Below are positions 53,570-63,863 of a stretch of 64,000 bases of DNA, piece after piece. Both the position numbers and the translations under genes were made by a program. How positions within the stretch are numbered: the stretch's first letter is position 1; every line of letters starts with the position of its first letter. Source of the stretch: Polyangium spumosum (lineage in GTDB: Bacteria > Myxococcota_A > Polyangia > Polyangiales > Polyangiaceae); contig NZ_WJIE01000001.1 of assembly GCF_009649845.1 (NCBI RefSeq), forward strand, positions 310,001 to 374,000. The letters run 5' to 3'. The notes beneath the pieces were generated by a model. The model was given only the letters and a program-made list of their open reading frames with translations. It did not search any database and was not told the origin of the DNA.

Positions 53570-54919
53570 TCACGACTCCAGGATCTTCTGCAGCGTAGCC
53601 TCGAGCTGGCGCGGATCGAAGCGCTTGGGCAGCACCGCTTGCACGCCCACCACGCGAGCCTCGGCCTCGAGCTCCGGCGTGATGTCGGAGGCGAGCAGGA
53701 TGAACGGGACGTCCGCGAGGCGCGGGTTCTCCCGCATCGAATGGCAGAGCTCGAGCCCCGACATGCCCTGGAGCGTCCGCTGGCAGACGACCGCGTCGGG
53801 CACGGCGCCCCGCATCGCGGCCCGTGCCTCGTCCCCCGTCGAGGCCTCGATGACGTTGTACCGCTGGCCGAGGCTCGCGCGGACGAGGGCGCGCAACGTG
53901 CGCGACTCGTCGACGACGATGACACGAGGTTTCGCCGGACGAACCGTGGCGCGATCGCGGGCCTCGTGACGGTGGATCGGGAAGAGGCGCGTGATGGTCT
54001 CCATGAGCAGCTCGCTCGGCGGCGGCGAGGTGTGGAGGCGGAGGTTGGCGATGGCGTCGACGATCTCGAGGCCACGCGAGGGGCGGTTGTCCGGGTCGCG
54101 ATCGAGCAGGCGCCTCACGATCTCGTCGAACTCGGGCGGGACCGCGCGGTTCTGGCTCGACGCAGGAGGCAGATCCTCGGTCGTGACGCGCTGGATGGTG
54201 TGCGCCTCGGTCTCGCCGGTGAACGCGCTCTTGCCGGTGAGCATCTCGAAGAGGACCACGCCGAACGAGAAGAGATCGGAGCGCGCGTCGAGGCGGCCGC
54301 GGAGGATGGTCTCGGGCGCCATGTACGCGAATTTGCCCTTCAGCGTGCCGGCGCCGCCTTGCGTGGGCGAGAGCCGCTCGCGCGCGCGGGCGATGCCGAA
54401 GTCGGCGAGCTTCACGACGCCCTCGCGCGAGAGCAGGATGTTCGACGGGCTCACGTCGCGATGGACGATGAGCAAGGGCCTCCCGTCCTCGCCGAGCTTG
54501 TGGTGCGCGTAGTCGAGGCCGCGCGCGGTCTCGACGGCGATGTGCGCGACCTCCGGGATGCTGAGGCGCTCGCCGCGCTTGCGGAGCTCGTAGAGCGTGG
54601 CGCCGAGGCTCGGGCCGTCGACGTACTCGAGCACGAGGTAGTGCTGGCCCCCCTCCTCGGCGAACTCGACGACCTGCACGATGTTGCCGTGGTGAAGGCG
54701 CGACGTGATGCGCGCCTCGTCCCGGAACATCGCGATGAACTCGCTGTTCGACGCGTACTGCGGCAGCACGCGCTTGACGACGACCTCCTTGATGAAGCCG
54801 TCGGTCCCCGCGAGGCGACCGAGGAGCACCTCGGCCATGCCGCCATAGGCGAGCCTGCGAATGATCTGATACTTCCCGAGCCGCTCCGGGAGCTCCGGCT
54901 CCTGCATCGGGGGAACCAT
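53570..54919 (-). CDS. Ser/Thr kinase fused to pseudo-receiver domain
   Basis: 449 residues. An N-terminal eukaryote-like kinase (residues about 15-290: Lys49, HRDVSPSN 143-150, DFG 163-165, APETILRGRLDARSDLFSFG) joins a C-terminal receiver domain (about 325-449). The receiver keeps the acidic start VIVVDES and the Lys in VLPKRF, but the phosphoacceptor Asp is Gln380 (PDAVVCQRTLQGMSG, where family members have D-x-x-M-P). It therefore cannot be phosphorylated there and probably acts as a docking or regulatory domain. It starts 17 bases after cheB, tying kinase signalling to the Che array. Confidence 0.92.
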   Translation of the reverse strand: MVPPMQEPELPERLGKYQIIRRLAYGGMAEVLLGRLAGTDGFIKEVVVKRVLPQYASNSEFIAMFRDEARITSRLHHGNIVQVVEFAEEGGQHYLVLEYVDGPSLGATLYELRKRGERLSIPEVAHIAVETARGLDYAHHKLGEDGRPLLIVHRDVSPSNILLSREGVVKLADFGIARARERLSPTQGGAGTLKGKFAYMAPETILRGRLDARSDLFSFGVVLFEMLTGKSAFTGETEAHTIQRVTTEDLPPASSQNRAVPPEFDEIVRRLLDRDPDNRPSRGLEIVDAIANLRLHTSPPPSELLMETITRLFPIHRHEARDRATVRPAKPRVIVVDESRTLRALVRASLGQRYNVIEASTGDEARAAMRGAVPDAVVCQRTLQGMSGLELCHSMRENPRLADVPFILLASDITPELEAEARVVGVQAVLPKRFDPRQLEATLQKILES

Positions 54920-54936
54920 ACCAGTTCTTGGCTCCT

Positions 54937-56403
54937 TCAATGACGCGAGCGCGCCGGTGCCCGGACGCGCTCGGCGATTTCGGGGCCGAGCTCGTCGAGA
55001 GAGAGCACGGCGTCCGCGTATCCACGAGAAATCGCGGCGCCAGGCATGCCGCTCACGACGCAGGAGTCCGGCGACTGGACGAGCACACTTCCGCCGGCCG
55101 CTTTGAGCGCGCGCAGGCCCTCGACGCCGTCGCTGCCCATCCCCGTGAGCATCACGCCGAGCGCGCCGTCGCCGAAATGACGCGCGAGCGACTCGAAGAG
55201 CGGCGTGCCCGAAGGTCGGTGGTTGCCGACGGGCGGGCCCTCGATGACGCCGATCGTGAGAGGCGACTGCGCGACGAGGTGCTTGCCTTCCGGGGCGAGC
55301 GCGATGACCCCACCGCGCAAGGGCATGCCGTGCGTGGCGAGGCGAACGGGGAGCTGCGTGACCTCCGCGAGCCACTCGGCGAGCGCCTCGTCGAAGCCCG
55401 CGAGCACGTGCTGAACGATGAGGATCGGGACCGAAGAGACGACCCCCGCGAGGCCCGGCAAGAGCGCGGCGATGGCCGCAGGGCCGCCCGTGGAGGCGCA
55501 GATGCCGATGGCCGTGGCGCGGTTGAAGGAGCGGAGGCTCGAGCCGCGTCGCGAGCGGACCGAACGTGGACCGTCGGCCCAGCGGCGGACCACGGGGATC
55601 TCGGCGAGCATCTTGATCTTGTCGCGCAACGCGACGGCCTGCGGGCCCATGGGATCCCCCCAGGCGGGCCGCGCGATCACGTCGAGCGCGCCGGCCTCGG
55701 TGGCCGCGAAGATCTGCGCGGCGGGGCGGCTGCCCTGCTGATCGGAGACGATGACGACGCGGGTCGGCGCGAGGGCCATGATGCGGCGGGTGGCCGCGAC
55801 GCCGTCGAGGCCGGGCATCATCGCGTCGAGGAGGATGATCTGCGGGTTTTCGCGCACGGCGAGGTCGACGGCGCCCTGGCCGTCGCGGGCCATGCCGACG
55901 ACGTCGATCTCGGGATCGGCCTTGAGGACACGCGCGAGGAGCGTGCGGCCGACCTCGGTGTCATCGGCGATGACCACGCGGATCACGGGGCGCGCGCGGC
56001 GACTCGAAGGGACGACGGGCGCAGACGGGACGGTGAGCGCGAGGATCATGGAGACCCGCGCGGCGAGCTGCGTGCCGTCGACGGGCTTCGGGAAGAAGGC
56101 GTCGACGTACCCCGTGGCCAGGAGATCCCGCTCGCGCAGCTCCTTGTTCGCGCTGATGAGGATGATCTTCGGCGCGAGCGTGCCTCCCCGCTCCTTCACG
56201 CGACGCGAGAGCTCGAGCCCGTTCATGTTGGGCATCGCGTAGTCGGTGATGACGAGATCGAAGGGCTGGCTCGCGCTGCCGATGCGCGCGAGCGCGTCCT
56301 CCCCGTTGCTCGCGACCTCGAGATCGAGCGCGAGTCCGGCGAGGTGCGCGCGCACGATGTCGCGCATCACGACCGAGTCGTCGACGATGAGAACGCGTGC
56401 CAT
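54937..56403 (-). CDS. cheB: CheB methylesterase with two receiver domains
   Basis: 488 residues. Receiver 1 about residues 1-120 (VITDYAMPNMNG, phosphoacceptor intact); receiver 2 about 135-265 (ILLDAMMPGLDG); methylesterase about 295-480 with catalytic Ser304 (CASTGGP), His in IVQHV and Asp in GMGSDG. It removes methyl groups from the MCP, with dual phosphorylation input, unlike the single receiver of ordinary CheB. ATG 56403 overlaps the cheA stop (TGATG). Confidence 0.93.
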   Translation of the reverse strand: MARVLIVDDSVVMRDIVRAHLAGLALDLEVASNGEDALARIGSASQPFDLVITDYAMPNMNGLELSRRVKERGGTLAPKIILISANKELRERDLLATGYVDAFFPKPVDGTQLAARVSMILALTVPSAPVVPSSRRARPVIRVVIADDTEVGRTLLARVLKADPEIDVVGMARDGQGAVDLAVRENPQIILLDAMMPGLDGVAATRRIMALAPTRVVIVSDQQGSRPAAQIFAATEAGALDVIARPAWGDPMGPQAVALRDKIKMLAEIPVVRRWADGPRSVRSRRGSSLRSFNRATAIGICASTGGPAAIAALLPGLAGVVSSVPILIVQHVLAGFDEALAEWLAEVTQLPVRLATHGMPLRGGVIALAPEGKHLVAQSPLTIGVIEGPPVGNHRPSGTPLFESLARHFGDGALGVMLTGMGSDGVEGLRALKAAGGSVLVQSPDSCVVSGMPGAAISRGYADAVLSLDELGPEIAERVRAPARSRH

Positions 56404-59135
56404 CAAGCCCTCCCCACGAGCTCGTTCACGGTCTTCACGAACACCTCGTGATCGAACTCGCTCTTCACGATGTAGGCGTCGGCGCCGACGGCGAGACCGG
56501 CGCGGCGATCATCGTCGGAGCCGAGCGACGTGACCAGCACGACCGGGAGCCTGCGGAGCCGCTCGTTCTGCCGGATGTTGGCGCAGAGGTCGAGGCCGGA
56601 CATCTCGGGCATCGAGACGTCGCTCACGACGATGTCGAACGTCTCGAGCTCGAGCGCAGAGAGCGCCTCGTTGCCATCGGCGACCGCGACGACGTCGAAG
56701 CCGGCGACCTCGAGCACCGATCGCTCCAGCGCGCGGGTGGTGAATGAATCGTCGACCAAAAGGAGCCTCGGCTTGGGGCGGTTTTCGACCCTCGGCAGCA
56801 GCGCCCGGAAGCGGTCGGCGTCGCGTCCGGAGGCCGAGCGGAGGAGATCGATGGGATTTAACATGAGCACGACGCGGCCGTCCCCCAGGATGGTCGCGCC
56901 GGCGATGTTTCGTACGCGAACGAGCGGCGGTTCGAGGTTTTTCGCCAGGACCGTTTGATCACTGACGATCTCCCGGACCGCGAGCGCGCAGCGAGTCTCG
57001 CCGATGCCGATGACGAGCACCGGGATCCGCTCGGGCGGCGGAGGCAACTCGACCGGGAGGCCGAGGAGCGTCGCCAGCGGGACGAGCGCGATCGGCCGGC
57101 CATCAACGACGATCGCGTGGGTGCGCTCGACCTCCAGCACGTCCGACGCGCTGATCCGCAAGATGCGCTGGATCGAGGAGATCGGCATGGCGAACTGCTC
57201 CTCGCCGACGCGCAGGAGCAACGAATGAACGACGTAGATCGTGAGGGGCAGGACGATGACGAAGGAGGTGCCCACGCCCTGCCGCGACTCGACGGTGACG
57301 GTGCCGTGGAGCCGCTCGATGTTGGTGCGGACCGCGTCGAGGCCGACGCCCCTGCCCGAGAGCTCGCCGACCTCGGATCGCGTGGTGAGGCCCGGCGCGA
57401 AGAGCAGCTCGAGGACACGATGCTCGGGCATCTCCGCCGCCTCGAGCTGGCTCGCGAGGCCCGAGGCGATCGCCGCGCGACGCACGCCGGCGATGTCCAC
57501 GCCGGGGCCGTCGTCGCTCACCGTGATGGTGACGACGTCGCCGCGATGCTCGGCGCGGATGCGGATCGTGCCGCGTGAAGGTTTGCCCGCGGCCGAGCGG
57601 ACGGACGGGTGCTCGCAGCCGTGATCGATCGCGTTGCGCAGGAGGTGGTAGAGCGGATCGCGCAGCTCCTCGAGGACCTTCTTGTCGAGCTCGAGCTCGG
57701 CGCCGGTGATGACGAGGTCGACCATCTTGCCGCTCTCGCGCGCCATGTTGCGGACCGCGCGCGGCAAGGGCTCGAGCACGCTCGCGAGGGGGAAGGTCTG
57801 GATGCGGCGGATGTCCTCCTGGAGCTGGCCCGAGAGGATCGTCGACTGGAGCGCGTCGGCCTCGAAGGCGCGCACGATCTCGCGCAGCCTGCGCACGAGC
57901 AGGCGCTCGTGCTCGAGGTCCTCGTTCTGGACCTCGACGAGCCGCTCGGACCAGCCCTCGAGCTTGGCCGGTGCCTCGTCGCGGACCATCGCGCGGATCG
58001 CAGTCTGCGCCTTGAGGCGCTCCTCCTCCGCAGAGAGGACGGCGCGCAGCTCGGCGAGGCGCTGATCGGTCCTCACGCGCGCGGCCAGCAACTCGCCGAC
58101 CTGCGCCATGAGCGCCGAGAGTTTTTTCATCGAGACGCGCAGCGTCTCTTCGCTGCTCGCGCGGAGCGGCGTGGCGCTCTGGATACGCGGCAGTTGCCCC
58201 GTCGGGCTCGGGCTGCGCTCTCCGCCGGCCATCGAGCGGGCCGCCGAGACGGCGACACCCGCCGAGGTGCCGGGCGCGCCAGCCGAGGTGCCGGGCGCGC
58301 TTCCGCTCGAGGTGCCGGGCGCGCTGCCCGAGGGTCCGGACGTGAACGCAGGCGCGGGCGGCGGCGTGAGCCCGCCCTGGAGGGGCATCTCCCCGCGCGC
58401 CACGTACCCCGTCGGCGCGCCGTACGGGACCGCCGCGGGCGGGCTGAACCCGGCCGGCGGCGGCGCGAAGCCCGCGGGGAGCGGCGTATCGGCGTAATGC
58501 GGCGGCGCGAGGGGCACGCTCGCCTGCGGGTGCGGGGGCGGCTCGCTGTGCTTGGTCTTCGGCTCGCTGTAGCCCGCGCTCACGTTGCGCGACGGCGCGG
58601 AGCCCTCGGCCATCCGGTGCTGCCGCAGGATGGACTGCGGGCTCCTGGATCGCGTGGCGACCGTGATGCCGTCGGCCGGCCGCACGACGGGCGGCGGTGG
58701 AGGGGCAGGCAGGGGCAGGCCCGGCGAGGGCTTCGAGATGGAGAGCACGGCTTCGAGCCCCTCGATCGCTTCCATGATGACCGGATCCGCATCCGGGCTC
58801 GGATCCACGCGCAGCGCGTGGTGCACGGTCGAGAGGCCCGCGTTCAGCGTGTCGAAGACCTCGGGCGCGCGCTCGTGGTCCATGGCGCGCAGCGAGGCGA
58901 GGACCGACTCGATCGCGTGCGCGAGGCGCGCGGTGTGGCCGAAGCCGAGCGAGCTCGCGGCGCCCTTCATGTTGTGCGCCTGCCGGAAGGCCTCGTCGAT
59001 GAGCTGCTCGCGCGCGCTGCCCTCGGCGCCGCGCTCCACGAGGAGCAGCGCCGTCCCGATGCGCTCGACCTGCTCGACGGCCTCGTTGCGGAGGGTCTCG
59101 CAGAGGGCCTCGAACGCCGCGTCGTCGAGGGCCAT
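56403..59135 (-). CDS. cheA: CheA histidine kinase with C-terminal receiver
   Basis: 910 residues. Hpt domain with phosphorylatable His54 (FRQAHNMKGAASSLGF), a long disordered Pro/Ala/Gly linker (residues about 150-320), dimerisation helices, HATPase (NAIDHGCEHP; VSDDGPGVD; GRGVGLDAV), CheW-like domain (TIYVVHSLLLRVGEEQFAMPISSI) and receiver (about 785-905, IVVSDVSMPEMSGLDL). The receiver makes it a hybrid kinase, as in FrzE-like systems. ATG 59135 overlaps the preceding CheW-like stop (TGATG). Confidence 0.95.
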   Translation of the reverse strand: MALDDAAFEALCETLRNEAVEQVERIGTALLLVERGAEGSAREQLIDEAFRQAHNMKGAASSLGFGHTARLAHAIESVLASLRAMDHERAPEVFDTLNAGLSTVHHALRVDPSPDADPVIMEAIEGLEAVLSISKPSPGLPLPAPPPPPVVRPADGITVATRSRSPQSILRQHRMAEGSAPSRNVSAGYSEPKTKHSEPPPHPQASVPLAPPHYADTPLPAGFAPPPAGFSPPAAVPYGAPTGYVARGEMPLQGGLTPPPAPAFTSGPSGSAPGTSSGSAPGTSAGAPGTSAGVAVSAARSMAGGERSPSPTGQLPRIQSATPLRASSEETLRVSMKKLSALMAQVGELLAARVRTDQRLAELRAVLSAEEERLKAQTAIRAMVRDEAPAKLEGWSERLVEVQNEDLEHERLLVRRLREIVRAFEADALQSTILSGQLQEDIRRIQTFPLASVLEPLPRAVRNMARESGKMVDLVITGAELELDKKVLEELRDPLYHLLRNAIDHGCEHPSVRSAAGKPSRGTIRIRAEHRGDVVTITVSDDGPGVDIAGVRRAAIASGLASQLEAAEMPEHRVLELLFAPGLTTRSEVGELSGRGVGLDAVRTNIERLHGTVTVESRQGVGTSFVIVLPLTIYVVHSLLLRVGEEQFAMPISSIQRILRISASDVLEVERTHAIVVDGRPIALVPLATLLGLPVELPPPPERIPVLVIGIGETRCALAVREIVSDQTVLAKNLEPPLVRVRNIAGATILGDGRVVLMLNPIDLLRSASGRDADRFRALLPRVENRPKPRLLLVDDSFTTRALERSVLEVAGFDVVAVADGNEALSALELETFDIVVSDVSMPEMSGLDLCANIRQNERLRRLPVVLVTSLGSDDDRRAGLAVGADAYIVKSEFDHEVFVKTVNELVGRA

Positions 59136-59740
59136 CAGCCGCGCTCCTCGACCCGCAAGGAGCGGTCGGAGAGGAGCGATCCGAGATCGAGGACGACGGT
59201 GCGATCCTCGAGCACGCCCAGCGTGTGACGCTGGACCAGCGGGGGGAACGTGGGCATGGCCTTGGCGATCGTGCGGCGGTTGACGTCGATGATGTTGTGC
59301 AGCGCGTCCGCCGCGACCGCGCAGACGACCTCTGCGTTGGACGCCATGACGAGGTGCTCGGCGTCCGTCTCGGAGCGCGCGTCGGGCGTGAAGAGCAGCG
59401 GCAGATCGACGACGGCGACGATACGACCGCGGCGCGCCGCGACGCCGAGAAAATACGCCGGCACGCCGGGGACACGCGTGATCCGGCTCATCGGCCCGAC
59501 CTCGTCGACGGACTCGAGCTGCACCGCGTACCGCCGCCCGCTCCGCTCGAAGACGATGCAGCTTATCGAGTCGGGCGCGCGATCGAGGCGCGTCGGCTCG
59601 CGCGCGATGCGTCGGGTACGTTCGGCGAGGATGCGCGGGTGGACCTCACGCTCGCCGCTCTTGCCCTCGCGCAACTTCTCCTCGAGCTCGGCGAGCGAGG
59701 TGCGCAGCTTCTCGTAGACGCTCTCTTCCCGGGCGCTCAT
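59135..59740 (-). CDS. CheW-like coupling protein with N-terminal extension
   Basis: 201 residues. A charged helical N-terminus (EKLRTSLAELEEKLREGKSGE) precedes a CheW-type SH3-like domain (CIVFERSGRRYAVQLESVDEVGPMSRITRVPGVPAYFLGVAARRGRIVAVVDLPLLF). It should link CheA and the receptor; the extension is unusual for plain CheW. ATG 59740 overlaps the cheR stop (ATGA). Confidence 0.9.
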   Translation of the reverse strand: MSAREESVYEKLRTSLAELEEKLREGKSGEREVHPRILAERTRRIAREPTRLDRAPDSISCIVFERSGRRYAVQLESVDEVGPMSRITRVPGVPAYFLGVAARRGRIVAVVDLPLLFTPDARSETDAEHLVMASNAEVVCAVAADALHNIIDVNRRTIAKAMPTFPPLVQRHTLGVLEDRTVVLDLGSLLSDRSLRVEERG

Positions 59741-61116
59741 TGGATCTCGGTGTCTCGAAACAGCCGGAGCAACCGGCCCACGGTCATGCCGTCCCATCCC
59801 TCGATCGGCGCGTCGACGCTCCTGCCACGCGCGACCGTGAAGGCGCGCAGGCGTGCGGCGTGGCGTTCGACGAGATCGGGGCGGCCGAGGCGGAGCCCAG
59901 CGACGGCCGCGCCCGCGTGAGCGAGCATCATCGAGGGATCGAGGTACACGCAGCGGCGGAAGGCGTCGAGCGCTGCTTCGAAGCCGCCGAGCTCGACCAG
60001 GAGCAGCCCCTCGAGCAGGTGCGCGCGGGGCTCCTCGGGCTCCTCTTCGAGCAGCGCCTCGAGCTCCTCGAGGGCGGCCTGCAGATCCCCAGCGTCGGCG
60101 CGGGCGAAGGCGCTCGCGAGCGAGGGCGCGTCCTCCGGCGCAGGCTCGGGTGAGGCGGCAGGCGGCGTCGCGAACGCCGGAGGCTCGGCCGCGCCCTGCG
60201 CACGGAGCGCGGGCAAGGGCGGGATCGAGAGGCCCGCGTACCGTCGCCCGCGTGGCGAGGAAGGTGGCACGGACACGGGCCCGAAGCGCTCGTGGATCAC
60301 CACCTCGCCGACGTGCACGGAGCGGCATCCGGGCACGTCGCCCGCGTGATCCACGGGGCCGAACATCAGGACGCCGCCCGGCGCGAGCGCGGCCGCGAGC
60401 GAGGCGATCACCTCGGGCCGCGCCTCGGGCTCCAGGTAGTAGAGGACGTTCTGGCAGAGGATGAGGTCGAAGCCCTGCGGGAAGACGTCGACGAGCGGGC
60501 CTTCGGTGAGCCCGAAGCGGCGGAAACGCACGAGGCGGCGCACGTCCTCGGAGAGGTGGAAGGTGTCGCCCTCGGTGCGGAAGTAGAGGCGGCGCGCGAC
60601 CTCGGGCACGTCGCGGAGCGACCAGGCCGAGTACCGCGCGGCTTCGGCCTTCTGCAGAGCGCGCGCGTTGATGTCGATGCCGGTGACCTCGATCCGGAAC
60701 GCGTCGTTCACGGCGGCCTCGCGCAGCACGATGGCGAGCGAGTAGGCCTCTTCGCCCGTGGCGCAGCCAGCCGAGAGCGCGGTGATCATGCGAGCGCCAC
60801 GCCGCTTGTGCACGAGCGCGGGGGCGATCTCGTTGCGGAGCGCCTCGAACTGCGGAGGGCCGCGGAAGAAATGGGTCTCGCCGACCGTGAGCTCCGCGAT
60901 GAAGTGCTCGAGCTCGGCCGTGTCGTGCGCGAGGATCACGTGCTCGAGGTAGGTGTCCGCGGTGGCGCCGCGCTCGGCGGCGCGACGCTCGGCCACGCGC
61001 TCGATGATCTCCAGGTTGCGAGGTCGCATCTGCAGGCGCGTCCGCGTGCGGACCAGATCGCCGAGGCGACGCACGACCCCCGGATCCGGGGCGCGCGGGC
61101 CCTCAGCTCGAGCCAT
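59737..61116 (-). CDS. cheR: CheR methyltransferase with TPR tail
   Basis: 459 residues. SAM-dependent MCP methyltransferase (residues about 1-280): TVGETHFFRGPPQFEALR, SAGCATGEEAYSLAIVLRE, VTGIDINARALQKAE, DLILCQNVLYYL. A Pro-rich hinge is followed by TPR repeats (residues about 345-440: LASAFARADAGDLQAALEELEALLEEEPEEPRAHLLEGLLLVELG). CheR-TPR fusions occur in FrzF-like systems and may regulate methylation. Its start region overlaps the CheW gene upstream by 14 bases. Confidence 0.93.
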   Translation of the reverse strand: MARAEGPRAPDPGVVRRLGDLVRTRTRLQMRPRNLEIIERVAERRAAERGATADTYLEHVILAHDTAELEHFIAELTVGETHFFRGPPQFEALRNEIAPALVHKRRGARMITALSAGCATGEEAYSLAIVLREAAVNDAFRIEVTGIDINARALQKAEAARYSAWSLRDVPEVARRLYFRTEGDTFHLSEDVRRLVRFRRFGLTEGPLVDVFPQGFDLILCQNVLYYLEPEARPEVIASLAAALAPGGVLMFGPVDHAGDVPGCRSVHVGEVVIHERFGPVSVPPSSPRGRRYAGLSIPPLPALRAQGAAEPPAFATPPAASPEPAPEDAPSLASAFARADAGDLQAALEELEALLEEEPEEPRAHLLEGLLLVELGGFEAALDAFRRCVYLDPSMMLAHAGAAVAGLRLGRPDLVERHAARLRAFTVARGRSVDAPIEGWDGMTVGRLLRLFRDTEIQ

Positions 61117-61531
61117 GGTAGGCGTCCTCCGGACCGAGCACGAGCACGAGATCGTCCTCGATACGCACGACGCCCGGCGAACGTACCCCGCCGATCTCCC
61201 CCGGCTTCTCGATCGCGTCCTCCTGCACCGTCACCACGTCCCGGACCTCGTCGACCGCGAGCCCGAGGAGTTTTCCATTCGGGCCACGGACGATGACGAG
61301 GTGCTGGTAGAACGGCAGCGGCTTCTTCTGCGAGAGCCGCGGGCGGAGATCGATCACCGGCACCACGCGGCCGCGCAGGTTGATCACGCCGAGCACCTCG
61401 GAAGGCGCGTCGGGCACGTGATCGAGCTGCACACGCGGGATGATCTCGACCACGTGCTCGCACGAGATCGCGCACGGGCGGCCGCCCATCCGCGTGAGGA
61501 CGAGGTTCGTCACCCCGCCGTCCAAGCTCAA
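61103..61531 (-). CDS. cheW: CheW coupling protein
   Basis: 142 residues, plain CheW length. Two SH3-like subdomains: [58 protein letters not shown] and [24 protein letters not shown]. It couples the MCP to CheA. It overlaps the MCP stop (ATGA) and the start of cheR. Confidence 0.94.
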   Translation of the reverse strand: MSLDGGVTNLVLTRMGGRPCAISCEHVVEIIPRVQLDHVPDAPSEVLGVINLRGRVVPVIDLRPRLSQKKPLPFYQHLVIVRGPNGKLLGLAVDEVRDVVTVQEDAIEKPGEIGGVRSPGVVRIEDDLVLVLGPEDAYHGSS

Positions 61532-62613
61532 GCCTCCGTGCCGTGGTCTTGGACCCGGATCGGCTCCGTCAACCGGCTCAGCCGATCGAGCGCCGCCTCG
61601 GCCTGCTCCACGCTGAGCTTCGTCTCCTGCGTGGCCATGTTGATCTGCTTCATGCCCTGGGCGATCTGCTCGAGGCCGAGGCTCTGCTGCCGCATCGCCC
61701 CCGTGATCTGTCGGGCCGCGCGGGTCGTCTGGTTGATCACGTAGACGAGCTGCCCGAGGCGCTCGCCGATGCGGCGCACCTTCGAGCTGCCCTCGGTCGC
61801 GGCCTTCGAGCCCTCCTCCGTGACCATCGCCGCGCTGTGGCTCGCCTTCTGGATCTCGCCGAGGATCGAGCGCACCTGCTGCGTCGCTTGCTTCGACTGC
61901 TCGGCGAGCGTCCGGATCTCGAGGGCGACGACGGCGAACCCGCGCCCGTGCTCGCCGGCCTTCGCGGCCTCGATCGACGCGTTCAGCGCGAGCAGCTTGC
62001 TCTGCTCGGCGATCTCGTTGACGCTGCTGATGATCTCGCCGATCTGCTGCGTGCGCTCGGTCAGATCGAGGATCTTGGCCGCGATGAGCTCGACCTGCTG
62101 GCGCAGGCGATCGATGCCCTCGATCGCGGCGACGACGTCGCGCTGGCCATCCTGGGAGATCTGCTCCGATTGCTCGGCGATCTGGATGATCCCTTCGGCC
62201 TTCTCGACGTTCTGGATCCCGACCTCGTTGAGCTCCTCGATGGTCGTCGTGATGTCGTTGACCATCGCGGCTTGCTGGCTGCCGCTCGCGGCCTGCTGGC
62301 GCGTGCTCGCGAGCAGCTCCGCCAAGGTGCCCGCGACCTGATGGCCGATCGTGCGCATCCGCGTCGCGGCGGTGACCCCGCGTCCGGCCTTCCGGTTCGA
62401 CTCGACGAGCGTGGAGAGCGCCGCGTGCAGGCGCGCCGCGCGGGGCTCGTCGGACGGCGGGGCCGCGAGGTCGCGCCCGTCGTCGCCGCGCGCGATGGCC
62501 TCGACGTCCGCGACGATGCGATCGAGGTAGACGTCGATCTTGCGCCGCGTGACCGCGCGGCGGGCCGCAGGATCGCGCTCTTTTTGCTCGTTCGATTCCG
62601 TCTTGTCAGCCAC
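61528..62613 (-). CDS. Soluble methyl-accepting chemotaxis protein
   Basis: 361 residues from GTG 62613, no membrane segment, so a cytoplasmic receptor. The signalling hairpin tip reads [34 protein letters not shown], with heptad coiled coil on both sides ([23 protein letters not shown]). The N-terminus is short and charged with no recognisable sensory domain, so input probably comes from another protein; the adjacent FIST protein is the natural candidate. The resemblance is to FrzCD-like receptors. Confidence 0.94.
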   Translation of the reverse strand: MADKTESNEQKERDPAARRAVTRRKIDVYLDRIVADVEAIARGDDGRDLAAPPSDEPRAARLHAALSTLVESNRKAGRGVTAATRMRTIGHQVAGTLAELLASTRQQAASGSQQAAMVNDITTTIEELNEVGIQNVEKAEGIIQIAEQSEQISQDGQRDVVAAIEGIDRLRQQVELIAAKILDLTERTQQIGEIISSVNEIAEQSKLLALNASIEAAKAGEHGRGFAVVALEIRTLAEQSKQATQQVRSILGEIQKASHSAAMVTEEGSKAATEGSSKVRRIGERLGQLVYVINQTTRAARQITGAMRQQSLGLEQIAQGMKQINMATQETKLSVEQAEAALDRLSRLTEPIRVQDHGTEA

Positions 62614-62675
62614 TTGCTCTCCGCTTCTCAGCTTCGGATCGGTCGCCCCGTTTTTCAACCCGGAAAGTCGAACCG

Positions 62676-63863
62676 TCAATCGGGCAGGATCGCGACGACG
62701 GAGGTCGAGTTGTGCCACCCGGACTGCTGTCCCGGCGTGAGCGCGATTTCGCCGTACGTCTCCCAGCCGATCAGCGGCACGTCCTGGCCCACCACCGAGC
62801 GGAACGCGTCGACCTGACGTTTGTACTGCTCGCCGAGGAAGATCCGGCGGCAAATGCAGTCGAAGACCAGGACCGCGCCCGGCTTGCCGCCCGCGAGGTT
62901 CGCGAGCGCGCTGCGCGCCGCGTGCTCCGCCGCCGAGACGAGCTTCTCCTCGCTGCCCCGCATGATCGTGACGCTCGCGCCCACCGGCACCTCGGAGGCC
63001 ATCACGATCGAGCCGTCCTCGTTCGCGGTGAGCGGCGCCCGGATCTTGTACTCGCCGCTCGACGTGAGCATGCCGAGCTCGTGCGTGATCATGAACGCGT
63101 CGCGGGTCGCCGGCGTGATCGGCTCGCCGATCCCCGCCGCGAACCGCTCGTAGGCCAAGAGCGCCGGGCGGCCGTCGATCTCGTGGATCACGTTCCCCGC
63201 GGCGCGCGTCACGATCATGCTCGGGCACGCGGGCGAGAGGCCGTGGCGCACGCCGATGCCGATCGGCGTCCTCGAGAACGCGTACACCACGACGAGCGCG
63301 TCCGTGTGGTGCCGATCGTCGAGGAACACGTCGGTCCGCGCGAACTTCGCGTCGTCCGCCGCGGCGCCGCCGACGACCTGCGCGAGCATGCCCGCGGACG
63401 CGTGCACGCCCTCCACGATGTCCTCGCCCTGCCCGGCGAGCCCGTCGCTCAGCACGATACACGTCGCGTGCGGGAAGCCGGCCGCGCGCGCGGCGCGGTG
63501 CTCCGCCGCGAACGCCTTGAGCGCCTCGAGGGTCGCGCCGTGCCGCTGGCCCTTGAGGTTCCGGCCGAAGCCCACGCGGAAGCGGATCGCGTCGCTCTTG
63601 ATCGCCATCACGGCGACCGAGCCGTGCCCGACGTGCGCGCTCGTGAACTCGCCCGCGGTCGAGCAGCCGACGAGCGGCACCGGGCCCGTGATCTTCCGGA
63701 TCGCGGGCAGGAGCTTGCCGTAGTCGTGGTTCGTCGACGCGAACACGAAGACGATGTCCGCCTCGCCTCCGCCGAGCGCGCGCAGCGCCTCTTGCGCGGC
63801 CGCGGTCCCCGCGTCTGTGGAGGACGATTCGTTCGAGAAACCGACACCCGCCCTTGTCGCCAT
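62676..63863 (-). CDS. FIST domain sensory protein
   Basis: 395 residues from ATG 63863, GGGAGG five bases upstream. FIST_N (about residues 25-220: [34 protein letters not shown]) and FIST_C (about 225-385: [32 protein letters not shown]). FIST is a predicted small-ligand sensor domain found in signalling proteins. Here it is free-standing and heads the chemosensory operon, 62 bases before the MCP gene, so it likely provides input to that receptor. No further upstream gene is visible before the window end. Confidence 0.92.
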   Translation of the reverse strand: MATRAGVGFSNESSSTDAGTAAAQEALRALGGGEADIVFVFASTNHDYGKLLPAIRKITGPVPLVGCSTAGEFTSAHVGHGSVAVMAIKSDAIRFRVGFGRNLKGQRHGATLEALKAFAAEHRAARAAGFPHATCIVLSDGLAGQGEDIVEGVHASAGMLAQVVGGAAADDAKFARTDVFLDDRHHTDALVVVYAFSRTPIGIGVRHGLSPACPSMIVTRAAGNVIHEIDGRPALLAYERFAAGIGEPITPATRDAFMITHELGMLTSSGEYKIRAPLTANEDGSIVMASEVPVGASVTIMRGSEEKLVSAAEHAARSALANLAGGKPGAVLVFDCICRRIFLGEQYKRQVDAFRSVVGQDVPLIGWETYGEIALTPGQQSGWHNSTSVVAILPD

